Source: Streptomyces sp. B93 (GTDB taxonomy: Bacteria > Actinomycetota > Actinomycetes > Streptomycetales > Streptomycetaceae). Taken from it: DNA of 64,000 bases. Each line of letters starts with the position of its first letter. Within the stretch, counting starts at the first letter, position 1. The notes below the pieces were generated by a model. The model ran no database searches, was not told the origin of the DNA, and saw only the letters and a list, made by a program, of their open reading frames with translations. The translations under genes were made by a program, and so were the position numbers. Of this stretch, positions 9,733 through 17,112 are shown piece by piece. Location of the stretch: contig NZ_JAGPXL010000008.1 in the NCBI RefSeq assembly GCF_018070565.1, positions 1-64,000 of the forward strand, read 5' to 3'.

Positions 9733-10354
9733 CGGAGCGGGGGACGCTCCGTTCGACGCCGTCCTGTGCGACGTCGACAACGTCATCCGCTTCTACGACC
9801 CGACGGAACTGCTGGCCCTGGAGCGCGCCGCCGGTCTGGCCGAGGGCACCACGATGAAGATCGCCTTCGCCCCGGAAACGGACCTGCCCCTCCTCCTCGG
9901 CCAGGTCACCCAGGACGAGTGGGCCGAGTCGGTGGCGGCGGGCCTCACGGGGCTGGTCCCGGAGGCGCAGGCGAGGCAACTCGCGCAGACCCTGTCCCAC
10001 CAGCCCTTCCACGCCGACGAGACGGTGGTGGACCTGCTGCGCCGGGCCCGCGCGCACGTCCCCTTGGTCCTCCTCACCAACGCGACCCTCCAACTGGAGG
10101 AGGACCTGGCGTCCCTGGGCCTGACCGACCTCGCCGACCACCTGGTGAGCAGCGCCCGGGTGGGCCTCGCCAAGCCCGACCCACGCATCTTCGAACTGGC
10201 GGCGGACCGGGCGGGGGCCCGTCTCGACCGGTGCCTGTTCGTGGACGACACGCTGGAGAACGTGGAGGCGGCGACGGGGCTGGGAATGCGGGCGGTGCAC
10301 TTCCGCTCCGCTGCGGATCTACGGCGGGCCCTTGCCCCGCTCCTGGAAGCCTGA
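9725..10354 (+). CDS. HAD-superfamily hydrolase
   Basis: 209-aa HAD-like phosphohydrolase. The four motifs are readable: motif I CDVDNVIR near residues 15-22 (nucleophile Asp), motif II LLTNAT, the Lys of AKPDP, and FVDDT as motif IV. Motif I reads DVDNV where many members have DxDGT. The GTG start lies inside the end of the fifth LCP gene (8-base overlap), implying translational coupling. It converges on the PH-like gene with only 10 bases between stops. A phosphosugar or nucleotide substrate is plausible; coupling to an LCP gene hints at cell-envelope metabolism, but this is inference. Confidence 0.8.
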   Translation: MTDGAGDAPFDAVLCDVDNVIRFYDPTELLALERAAGLAEGTTMKIAFAPETDLPLLLGQVTQDEWAESVAAGLTGLVPEAQARQLAQTLSHQPFHADETVVDLLRRARAHVPLVLLTNATLQLEEDLASLGLTDLADHLVSSARVGLAKPDPRIFELAADRAGARLDRCLFVDDTLENVEAATGLGMRAVHFRSAADLRRALAPLLEA

Positions 10355-10364
10355 GCGAACCGGG

Positions 10365-10979
10365 TCAGCGGGCCAGCATCCAGTCCACCGCCACGAGGGC
10401 GAGGACACCGAGGGCCCACAGCACCATGGGCGGCCCCAACTCCCGCCGCGTGGCAGCCCGGGTAGGGCGCAGCTCGGGGTAGCGGGCCATGAGGGTGAGC
10501 AGGTCGGCGGTGCGCTGCGCGGTCGCGGGCACCCCGGGCAGCCGATGAAGCACCGGCGGCACGAAGGCCCCCGCACGGAGGGTCGGCCCGTCCCCCGTGG
10601 CGAACTCCAGCACGCCCTCGTTCCCCGGCTCGACCCCGCGCAACTCATCCCAGCCGATCCGCCGGACACCGAGGAAGCCCCGCACCCACACGCCCGCCGC
10701 GTCCGCACCGATGCGCGCCAGGGCGAGCCTGCTGCCCAGCCACGCCCAGACGACCAGCCCCCAGACGAGGAAGAACCAGTCGTCGTACCCCCACCGCGAG
10801 GCCTCCGGCTCCACGCCCCACAGCAGGTACCCGACGGTGAGCGCCACCGCGAGACCCCGCATGAACCAGCTGGCCCCCACCGCCAACGGCGCGGGCGCCA
10901 CAGGCATCACCGGCAACAGCTCCACGAGCCGCTTCTCCCGCGCCAGCAGCACGGCCTCCCGCACCTGTCTGCGCTTCAC
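10365..10979 (-). CDS. PH-like domain membrane protein
   Basis: 204-aa membrane protein with helices near residues 45-60, 70-95 and 185-203. Between the second and third lies a stretch (ADAAGVWVRGFLGVRRIGW, then LRAGAFVPP) resembling bacterial PH-like domains of YdbT/bPH type. The GTG start at 10979 overlaps the stop of the upstream ATPase gene in a GTGA, and GGGGGAGGGG lies just before it, so the two genes are co-translated. Function unknown. The assignment to a PH-like family is by appearance only. Confidence 0.6.
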   Translation of the reverse strand: MKRRQVREAVLLAREKRLVELLPVMPVAPAPLAVGASWFMRGLAVALTVGYLLWGVEPEASRWGYDDWFFLVWGLVVWAWLGSRLALARIGADAAGVWVRGFLGVRRIGWDELRGVEPGNEGVLEFATGDGPTLRAGAFVPPVLHRLPGVPATAQRTADLLTLMARYPELRPTRAATRRELGPPMVLWALGVLALVAVDWMLAR

Positions 10980-11398
10980 CCGGCCCCTCCCCCACCGCCC
11001 ACCTCGAACCACAGCAGTTTCCCCGTACCCTCCCCCATCGCCCAACCTCCCCAACAGTCGGCGTACTCCTGCACGAGCCGCAGCCCGCGCCCACCCTCGG
11101 CGTCAACCGGGGCGGGACCACGGAGCAGCGCGGGGATGTGCGGGTGGCTGTCCCAGACCCCGACGCGCAGACGCCCGTCCGCGAGGGCGGTCAGCCGGAG
11201 GGAGGCGGGGCCGTCGGTGTGCAGGTAGGCGTTGGTGACCAGCTCGGACGCCAACAGCTCGACGGCGTGCAGGTGTTCACCCTTCCCGTGCCCGGTCAGC
11301 GCGGCCCGCACGGTCATCCGTGCGACCCGTGCGGCACGGGGGTCGTGGGGCAGACGGAGGGCGTACGTCCAGGTGTCGGGCGGGGATACGGTGTCCAT
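10976..11398 (-). CDS. RsbW-like ATP-binding protein (HATPase_c_2)
   Basis: 140-aa GHKL ATPase of the anti-sigma/serine-kinase type. The N box is ELLASELVTNAYLH, followed by VWDSHP and the G box GGRGLRLVQEYAD. Streptomyces encode dozens of these; some act as anti-sigma factors, and many sit beside XRE/DUF397 pairs with no sigma factor nearby, as here. It is divergent from the XRE gene, and the gap holds a 13-bp inverted repeat. It is followed in GTGA overlap by the PH-like membrane protein. The partner is unknown; the neighbouring XRE or DUF397 protein is the obvious candidate. Confidence 0.8.
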   Translation of the reverse strand: MDTVSPPDTWTYALRLPHDPRAARVARMTVRAALTGHGKGEHLHAVELLASELVTNAYLHTDGPASLRLTALADGRLRVGVWDSHPHIPALLRGPAPVDAEGGRGLRLVQEYADCWGGWAMGEGTGKLLWFEVGGGGGAG

Positions 11399-11464
11399 GA
11401 ACGGCTCCTAGGGCGGAAGGACTTGGCGTGCTGGACAGCTCGGGTTCACCGTAGAGTCCGTTCA

Positions 11465-11498
11465 CTGAAGGTTTTGCCGAGTTGAGCAAAACCTTCAG
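11465..11498. promoter_or_regulatory. 13-bp inverted repeat between divergent ATPase and XRE genes
   Basis: Perfect arms CTGAAGGTTTTGC (11465-11477) and GCAAAACCTTCAG (11486-11498) flank an 8-base spacer. It is A/T-rich for this genome and lies 56 bases before the XRE start. An operator for the XRE protein is the simplest reading; an RNA hairpin is the alternative. Confidence 0.55.
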
Positions 11499-11553
11499 CA
11501 CTTCCCTTCCTGCGAGTGACCGCTACGCCAGGTGTACGAAACGGAGCGAGGGC

Positions 11554-12405
11554 ATGCCCCCCAGGCCCATCCCCACAGCGCGCCGCCTCCGCATCGGCAC
11601 GGAACTGCGTCGGCTCCGGGAACGCGCGGGCATGACCGCCGCCGAGGCAGCGAGAGTCCTGGGCACGACTCCCGGGCAGCTCAGCAACATCGAGTCCAAC
11701 CGCTTCGGCATCAGCGCGGACCGCGTCCACGCGCTCGCCCACATCTACGACTGCACGGACCAAGCCCTGGTCGACGCCCTCGCCGCCATGGCCGCCGACC
11801 GCACACGCGGCTGGTGGGAGGAGTACCGCGACACCCTGCCGCCCCGACTCCTTGACCTAGCCGAGTTGGAACACCACGCCACGGCACTGCGCGTGACCCA
11901 GGTCATCAACATCCCCGGCCTGCTCCAGACGCCGGAACACGCCCGCGCGCTGTTCCGCCAGGCGGTTCCCGCCCTGCGTCCGCATCAGGTCGAGTACCGC
12001 ATCTCCCACCGCATCAAGCGTCAGGCCATCCTGCACCGCGAGCAGCCGCCGTCGTACACGGCGATCGTCCACGAGGCCGCTCTGCGCATGCAGTTCGGCG
12101 GCCGTGAGGTGACCAGGGCGCAGTTGCGCCACCTCGCCGCGATGAGCGAGCACCCGGCCGTCAGCCTCCGCGTCATCCCGTTCGACGGCACCTCGTTCCC
12201 CACTACAGGCCACGCCGTCGACTACTTCCACGGCCCGGTACCCACCCTCGACACCGTCGAGGTGGACACGGCACATGGCGGCACACTCGTCGACGCGGCA
12301 GGACAACTCGAGAAGTACCGTCTCGTCCTGGACCGTATGGAGGCCGTAGCCCTGAAGCCAGCCGCGTCACGCGACCTCATCCACCGCATCGCCCAGTCCA
12401 TCTGA
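11554..12405 (+). CDS. XRE-family regulator with DUF5753-type C-terminus
   Basis: 283-aa regulator of the WhiJ-like group. The helix-turn-helix lies at about residues 15-65 (LRRLRERAGMTAAEAARVLG, then QLSNIESNRFG). The long C-terminal part (WWEEYRDTLPP, NIPGLLQTPEHARALF, VIPFDGTSFPTTGHAVDYF) is the domain usually called DUF5753. ATG 11554 has GGAG 7 bases upstream; an upstream TTG at 11482 would lie inside the inverted repeat and is unlikely. The DUF397 gene follows after 10 bases. In Streptomyces such pairs influence development and antibiotic production. A ligand is not evident. Confidence 0.85.
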   Translation: MPPRPIPTARRLRIGTELRRLRERAGMTAAEAARVLGTTPGQLSNIESNRFGISADRVHALAHIYDCTDQALVDALAAMAADRTRGWWEEYRDTLPPRLLDLAELEHHATALRVTQVINIPGLLQTPEHARALFRQAVPALRPHQVEYRISHRIKRQAILHREQPPSYTAIVHEAALRMQFGGREVTRAQLRHLAAMSEHPAVSLRVIPFDGTSFPTTGHAVDYFHGPVPTLDTVEVDTAHGGTLVDAAGQLEKYRLVLDRMEAVALKPAASRDLIHRIAQSI

Positions 12406-12415
12406 GGAACGGCCC

Positions 12416-12604
12416 ATGACGAAACAGACCTGGCAGAAGTCGACCTACAGCGAAGAAGGCTCCGCCTGCGTCGAGATATCCCCGACCCCCACCACCATCC
12501 ACATCCGCGACTCCAAGCACCCCCACGGCCCTCGCCTCGTGCTTCCACGCGCCGCGTGGTCGGAATTCATCCGGTACACCGGGCAGGAGAGCCCCGAGGG
12601 GTGA
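12416..12604 (+). CDS. DUF397 domain protein
   Basis: 62-aa small protein with the DUF397 pattern: WQKSTYSEEGSACVEI near the N-terminus, then IRDSKHPHGPRLVLP and a WSEFI segment. DUF397 proteins are encoded almost always beside XRE/DUF5753 regulators and are thought to modulate them. It begins 10 bases after the XRE stop, so both are on one transcript. The biochemical action is unknown. Confidence 0.85.
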   Translation: MTKQTWQKSTYSEEGSACVEISPTPTTIHIRDSKHPHGPRLVLPRAAWSEFIRYTGQESPEG

Positions 12605-12619
12605 CCGGACCGGACGGTA

Positions 12620-12685
12620 ATTGGCCGCATTGGCTCAGACCCGACCCAGGAAAACCCGGGCCCTCCCTGAGCCAAAGGCGCCAAT
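12620..12685 (+). terminator. Imperfect long hairpin after the XRE-DUF397 operon
   Basis: Two 19-base arms (12620-12638 and 12667-12685) pair at 15 of 19 positions around a 28-base loop, starting 16 bases after the DUF397 stop. This is a probable terminator. The rest of 12605-12848 shows no gene I can support. Confidence 0.4.
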
Positions 12686-12848
12686 CAGTACCCCTCTTGG
12701 GCGGGGTCACCCCTGCCGACCGTCGCCGCCCAGCTCACGGTGGAGGGGGCTTCCACCGACACCATTCCTGCTTTGTGCGCGGCGCGTACGGCGGCCTGGT
12801 TGTAGGTCACCGCGGGGGTCTTGGTGCCGCCCTCGAGCCCCGGCCACG

Positions 12849-12875
12849 CCGGCCGGGGGTTCCTTCGGCGGCCGG
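12849..12875 (-). terminator. Short hairpin after the acyl-CoA dehydrogenase gene
   Basis: Arms CCGGCCG (12849-12855) and CGGCCGG (12869-12875) abut the stop codon of the minus-strand dehydrogenase gene. The stem is only 7 bp. Confidence 0.4.
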
Positions 12876-14033
12876 TTACGGCAGGTTGCGGGCCATCACG
12901 ATGCGCTGGACCTGGTTCGTGCCCTCGTAGATCTGGGTGATCTTGGCGTCGCGCATCATGCGCTCGACCGGGTAGTCGCGGGTGTAGCCGTAGCCGCCGA
13001 GGAGCTGGACCGCGTCCGTGGTGACCTCCATGGCGACGTCGGACGCGAAGCACTTGGCGGCGGCGCCGAGGTACGTCAGGTCCGCGTCGCCGCGTTCGGA
13101 GGCGGCGGCGGCCTGGTAGGTCAGGGCGCGGGCGGCGGAGATCTTCATGGCCATGTCGGCGAGCATGAACTGGATGCCCTGGAAGTCGGCGATCGGCTTG
13201 CCGAACTGCTTGCGTTCCTGGACGTAGCCCTTGGCGTAGTCCAGGGCGCCCTGGGCGATGCCGAGGGCCTGGGCGGCGATGGTGATGCGGGTGTGGTCCA
13301 GGGTCTTCATCGCCGTGGCGAAGCCCGTGCCCTCCTCGCCGAGCATGCGGTCGGCCGGGATGCGGACGTTGTCGAGGTAGACCTCGCGGGTCGGGGAGCC
13401 CTTGATGCCGAGCTTCTTCTCCGGGGCGCCGAAGGAGACGCCCTCGTCGGACTTCTCGACGACGAAGGCCGAGATGCCCTTCGAGCGCTTCGAGGGGTCC
13501 GTCACCGCCATCACCGTGTAGAACTCCGAGACGCCCGCGTTGGTGATCCAGCGCTTCACGCCGTTGAGGACGTAGTGGTCGCCGTCGCGGACCGCCTTCG
13601 TCTTCATGCCCGCCGCGTCCGAGCCCGCGTCCGGCTCCGAGAGGCAGTAGGAGAACATGCCGTCGCCCTTGGCGAGCGGGGTCATGTACTTCTTCTTCAG
13701 CTCCTCCGAGCCGGAGATGATCACCGGCAGGGAGCCCAGCTTGTTGACCGCCGGGATGAGGGAGGACGACGCGCAGACGCGGGCCACCTCCTCGATCACG
13801 ATCACCGTGGCGAGCGCGTCGGCGCCCGCGCCGCCGTAGGACTCGGGGACGTGCACGGCGTGCAGGTCGTTCGCCACCAGGGCGTCCAGCGCCTCCTGCG
13901 GGAAGCGGGCGTCCTCGTCCACCGCGGCGGCGAACGGCGCGATCTTCGCCTCGGCCAGCGCGCGGACGGCGTCGCGGAGCATGTCGTGCTCCTCGGACGG
14001 GCGGTACAGGTCGAAGTCAGCCGATCCGGCCAA
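12876..14033 (-). CDS. Acyl-CoA dehydrogenase
   Basis: 385-aa FAD-dependent acyl-CoA dehydrogenase, oxidising acyl-CoA to the 2-enoyl-CoA in fatty-acid or branched-chain amino-acid breakdown. The flavin/substrate segment MFSYCLSEPDAGSDAAG lies near 130-150, ERKQFGKPIADFQ in the helical C-domain, and the catalytic base is the Glu of YEGTNQ (about residue 370), the position used by short- and medium-chain enzymes. Full length for the family. The TTG start at 14033 follows GTGAGAGACC; no ATG fits the family N-terminus. It is divergent from the UDP-glucose dehydrogenase gene. Chain length is not decided. Confidence 0.9.
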   Translation of the reverse strand: MAGSADFDLYRPSEEHDMLRDAVRALAEAKIAPFAAAVDEDARFPQEALDALVANDLHAVHVPESYGGAGADALATVIVIEEVARVCASSSLIPAVNKLGSLPVIISGSEELKKKYMTPLAKGDGMFSYCLSEPDAGSDAAGMKTKAVRDGDHYVLNGVKRWITNAGVSEFYTVMAVTDPSKRSKGISAFVVEKSDEGVSFGAPEKKLGIKGSPTREVYLDNVRIPADRMLGEEGTGFATAMKTLDHTRITIAAQALGIAQGALDYAKGYVQERKQFGKPIADFQGIQFMLADMAMKISAARALTYQAAAASERGDADLTYLGAAAKCFASDVAMEVTTDAVQLLGGYGYTRDYPVERMMRDAKITQIYEGTNQVQRIVMARNLP

Positions 14034-14251
14034 GGTCTCTCACGCTCCAGAACGATGCGATGGTGACGCTCACTGTCGTCGCTAACAGCCGTTGCTTACT
14101 AGCCTTGCTAACTACCGTTAAGTAACCCAAATTTTAGAGGTCGCCCCGCCTCCGGGGATACGTGAGTTTGGCGACAGCGGGAAATCTTCCCAACAGCCCT
14201 CCGGGCTATGCTCGACCAGCGCATCCACGCCGTATTTCCCCAGGAGCACGC

Positions 14252-15595
14252 ATGGCCCTCAAGATCACCGTGATCGGTACCGGCTACCTCGGCGCCACAC
14301 ACGCGGCGGCCATGGCCGAGCTGGGCTTCGAGGTGCTGGGGCTCGACGTCGTGCCGGAGAAGATCAAGATGCTCCAGCGCGGCGAGGTCCCGATGTACGA
14401 GCCGGGGCTCGAGGAGCTGCTGCGCAGGCACGTCGCCGGGATCGAGGGGGCCAGCGGGCGGCTGCGGTTCACCACCGACTACGCCGAGGTCGCCGCCTTC
14501 GGCGATGTCCACTTCGTCTGTGTGAACACACCGCAGCGGCACGGGGAGTACGCGTGCGACATGTCGTACGTCGAGGCCGCCTTCGCCTCCCTCGCTCCGC
14601 ACCTGACCGGGCCCGCCCTCGTCGTCGGGAAGTCCACCGTGCCCGTCGGGTCCGCCGACCGGCTCGCCGACTACCTCGCCGAGCACGCGCCCGCCGGGGC
14701 CGACGCCGAGCTGGCCTGGAACCCGGAGTTCCTGCGGGAGGGGTTCGCCGTCAAGGACACCCTGCACCCCGACCGGATCGTGGCCGGTGTGCGCAGCGAG
14801 CGCGCCGAGAAGCTGCTGCGCGAGGTGTACGCCACGCCGGTCGAGGAGGGCTCGCCGTTCGTCGTCACCGACTTCCCGACCGCCGAGCTGGTGAAGACCT
14901 CCGCCAACTCCTTCCTCGCCACCAAGATCTCCTTCATCAACGCCATGGCCGAGGTGTGCGAGGCGGCCGGCGGGGACGTGGCCAAGCTGGCCGAGGCGAT
15001 CGGGCACGACGACCGGATCGGGAAGAAGTTCCTGCGGGCCGGGATCGGGTTCGGGGGTGGCTGTCTGCCCAAGGACATCCGCGCCTTCATGGCGCGCGCC
15101 GGTGAGCTGGGGGCCGACCAGGCGCTGACCTTCCTGCGCGAGATCGACTCGATCAACATGCGCCAGCGCGGGCAGATGGTCGAGCTGGCCCGGCAGGCGC
15201 TGGGCGGCGGGCCGTTCCTGGGCAAGCGGGTCGCGGTGCTCGGCGCCACCTTCAAGCCCGACTCCGACGACGTCCGCGACTCCCCCGCGCTGAACGTCGC
15301 GGGCCAGATCCACCTCCAGGGCGGCCAGGTCACCGTCTACGACCCCAAGGGCATGGAGAACGCCCGCCGGATCTTCCCCACCCTCGGCTACGCCGACACC
15401 GCGCTGGACGCCGTACGCGGCGCCGATGTCGTACTGCACCTGACCGAATGGCGCGAGTTCCGCGAGCTGGACCCGGCCGCGCTCGGTGAGGTCGCCGCGG
15501 CCCGCGTCGTCCTGGACGGCCGCAACGCCCTCGACCCGGAGCTGTGGCGGCGGGCGGGATGGACGTACCGGGCTATGGGGCGCCCGACCGCCTAG
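14252..15595 (+). CDS. UDP-glucose 6-dehydrogenase
   Basis: 447-aa NAD-dependent enzyme making UDP-glucuronate from UDP-glucose in two oxidations. The N-terminal Rossmann motif is VIGTGYLGATHAA (about residues 7-19). The catalytic cysteine is Cys271 in GFGGGCLPKD. The second nucleotide domain has LGATFKPDSDDVRDSP near 360. ATG 14252 has AGGAG 5 bases upstream; an earlier in-frame GTG at 14162 lacks a ribosome site. The product would feed glycan synthesis and could serve the envelope genes at 0-10 kb, though that is inference. A strong hairpin follows. Confidence 0.92.
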   Translation: MALKITVIGTGYLGATHAAAMAELGFEVLGLDVVPEKIKMLQRGEVPMYEPGLEELLRRHVAGIEGASGRLRFTTDYAEVAAFGDVHFVCVNTPQRHGEYACDMSYVEAAFASLAPHLTGPALVVGKSTVPVGSADRLADYLAEHAPAGADAELAWNPEFLREGFAVKDTLHPDRIVAGVRSERAEKLLREVYATPVEEGSPFVVTDFPTAELVKTSANSFLATKISFINAMAEVCEAAGGDVAKLAEAIGHDDRIGKKFLRAGIGFGGGCLPKDIRAFMARAGELGADQALTFLREIDSINMRQRGQMVELARQALGGGPFLGKRVAVLGATFKPDSDDVRDSPALNVAGQIHLQGGQVTVYDPKGMENARRIFPTLGYADTALDAVRGADVVLHLTEWREFRELDPAALGEVAAARVVLDGRNALDPELWRRAGWTYRAMGRPTA

Positions 15596-15606
15596 CCGTA
15601 GCGAGC

Positions 15607-15647
15607 GACACCGGTTCGGCCGAGGCTCAGTCGGCCGAACCGGTGTC
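15607..15647. terminator. Strong bidirectional hairpin terminator
   Basis: Perfect 17-bp arms (15607-15623 and 15631-15647, centred on CCGGTTCGG) with a 7-base loop, between the convergent UDP-glucose dehydrogenase and CGNR genes. Confidence 0.8.
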
Positions 15648-15677
15648 TGCACGCATTCTGCACCACATGCCGGGGGC

Positions 15678-16184
15678 TCACGTCCCCTTCGCCCGGTAAC
15701 GGCGCATCTTGGCGCGGGCCCCGCACACCGACATGGAGCACCAGCGGCCGCGTCCCGCGGGGCTGCGGTCGTAGTACGCCCAGTGACATTCGGGCAGCTC
15801 ACAGGCCTTCAGCCGGTCCCAGGTGCCCGCCGTGAGCGCCTCGGCGACGGCGGCGGCGACCCGGGAGAGCAAGGGGCCGCCGTCGGCGGGCACGAGGGTG
15901 GCCGAGCCGTCCCGCTGGTCGACCGCGATGTAGAGGGGGGCGGCGGCGAGCAGCTCGCCGAGCGGGGTCACCGGGGCGTGCGGCGGGTGCCCGGCGTGGG
16001 CCAGACAGGCCGCGCGCAGCGACTCGCGCAGTCGGCGTACGTCCGTCAGGTCGCGTTCCTCGATCCCGAAGCGGGCGCGGCCCTCGGCGGTGTCCAGCGT
16101 GTCGGCACCCGATTCCAGGTCCACCGTGTTCACCAGCGCCTCGACCAGGGCGAGGCCGCCCGGCGCGGGCGCTCTGTCATTCAT
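15678..16184 (-). CDS. CGNR zinc-finger transcription factor
   Basis: 168-aa protein of the CGNR family (ABATE N-domain plus zinc finger). The finger is at the C-terminus: CELPECHWAYYDRSPAGRGR followed by WCSMSVCGARAKMRRYR, with CGAR in the place of CGNR. The N-terminal ~110 residues fit the stress-ligand domain. The ATG at 16184 faces the tandem VOC genes, and the gap carries repeated GGTAAC boxes, so self-regulation and control of the VOC genes is a reasonable inference. Target and ligand unknown. Confidence 0.85.
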   Translation of the reverse strand: MNDRAPAPGGLALVEALVNTVDLESGADTLDTAEGRARFGIEERDLTDVRRLRESLRAACLAHAGHPPHAPVTPLGELLAAAPLYIAVDQRDGSATLVPADGGPLLSRVAAAVAEALTAGTWDRLKACELPECHWAYYDRSPAGRGRWCSMSVCGARAKMRRYRAKGT

Positions 16185-16193
16185 GGTTGCGAC

Positions 16194-16257
16194 GTTACCG
16201 CCAATGCGGGAGCATGCAGTAACCGTTACCGGTTACCCGGCTCTAGAGGTAACCGGT
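16194..16257. promoter_or_regulatory. Cluster of GGTAAC/GTTACC boxes with a 10-bp inverted repeat
   Basis: GTTACC occurs at 16194, 16225 and 16232, GTAACC at 16219, GGTAACC at 16248. ACCGGTTACC (16228-16237) and GGTAACCGGT (16248-16257) form a perfect inverted repeat with a 10-base spacer. Placed between divergent regulator and VOC genes, it looks like an operator array. Confidence 0.55.
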
Positions 16258-16290
16258 CCCTGAGTATCTGTGAGCTTCGAGGAGGAAGTC

Positions 16291-16659
16291 ATGGCTCTCG
16301 CCAAGCTGGACGTCGTCGTCCTGGACTGTCCCGACCCGCGCGCGCTGGCCGGTTTCTACGCCGGGGTGCTGGGCGGTGAGGTGGAGGCGCAGGAGGACCT
16401 GTCCTGGGTGGACCTCAAGGTGCCCGGCGGGCCCTCGCTGGCGTTCCAGGCCGCGCCCGGCTTCACCCCGCCGCAGTGGCCGCGCGCCGACCAGGACTCC
16501 CAGCAGTTCCACCTGGACCTGACCGTCGACGACCTGGACGCGGCCGAGCGGGGCGTGCTGGAGCTGGGCGCGAAGGTGCTGGACGCCGAGGACCGGTCGC
16601 GTTCCTGGCGTGTGTACGCCGATCCGGCAGGGCACCCGTTCTGCCTCTGCGCCAGCTGA
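16291..16659 (+). CDS. VOC (glyoxalase/bleomycin-resistance-like) family protein, copy 1
   Basis: 122-aa single-module VOC protein. Pattern: LDVVVLDCPDPRALAGFYAG, LAFQAAPGFTPPQWP, QFHLDLTVDDLDAA and a C-terminal ADPAGHPFCLC. His in FHLDL and Glu/Asp in the later strands are in positions used for metal or ligand binding, though this subfamily is not characterised. ATG 16291 has GGAGGAAG directly upstream. It is 35 bases before a close paralogue, so the two form an operon after a tandem duplication. Enzymatic and drug-binding roles are both possible. Confidence 0.85.
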   Translation: MALAKLDVVVLDCPDPRALAGFYAGVLGGEVEAQEDLSWVDLKVPGGPSLAFQAAPGFTPPQWPRADQDSQQFHLDLTVDDLDAAERGVLELGAKVLDAEDRSRSWRVYADPAGHPFCLCAS

Positions 16660-16694
16660 CCCGGTCGGTCCACAGGAGTTTCCCGGAGGAGTTC

Positions 16695-17099
16695 ATGCCA
16701 CGCGTCGCCCGCTTCCGTTCCGTCGTCCTCGACTGCCCCGACCCGCGCGCCCTCGCCCGGTTCTACGCGGAGATCGTCGGCGGTGAACCGGAGAGCGACG
16801 ATCCCGACTGGGTCGTGCTCCAGGTCCCCGGCGGTCCCCGGCTCACCTTCCAGCGGGCGGAGGGGTACACGCCCCCGGAGTGGCCGCGCGCCGACCGCAA
16901 CTCCCAGCAGTTCCACATCGACCTCGACGCCGGGTCGACCTGGGAGGAGATCGACCTGGCGGAGAAGCGGGTGATCGCGCTGGGCGCCCGGGTGCTGGAC
17001 GCGGAGGACTTCGAGTCGAAGGACTTCCGGGTGTACGCCGATCCGGCCGGGCATCCGTTCTGCCTGTGCCGGATCGAGCGGAACCCGGGTCCGTCCTAG
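16695..17099 (+). CDS. VOC family protein, copy 2
   Basis: 134-aa paralogue of the preceding protein. The same blocks are present (RSVVLDCPDPRALARFYAE, QRAEGYTPPEWP, QQFHIDLD, YADPAGHPFCLC), with a short insertion (AGSTWEEIDLAEKRV) between the central blocks and a longer tail. ATG 16695 has GGAGGAG 3 bases upstream. It converges on the minus-strand dipeptidase-like gene only 13 bases away. The conserved WPRAD.(N/D)SQQFH segment marks both copies as one small subfamily. Function unknown. Confidence 0.85.
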   Translation: MPRVARFRSVVLDCPDPRALARFYAEIVGGEPESDDPDWVVLQVPGGPRLTFQRAEGYTPPEWPRADRNSQQFHIDLDAGSTWEEIDLAEKRVIALGARVLDAEDFESKDFRVYADPAGHPFCLCRIERNPGPS

Positions 17100-17112
17100 C
17101 CGCACGTTCCGC

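Noticed and set aside
12685-13053. Short minus-strand frame before acyl-CoA dehydrogenase's end
   Set aside because: Overlaps the dehydrogenase in another frame, low-complexity, no site.
12621-14066. Plus-strand frame of 481 codons opposite acyl-CoA dehydrogenase
   Set aside because: Antisense to a clear full-length enzyme; composition of Gly/Val/Arg typical of shadows.
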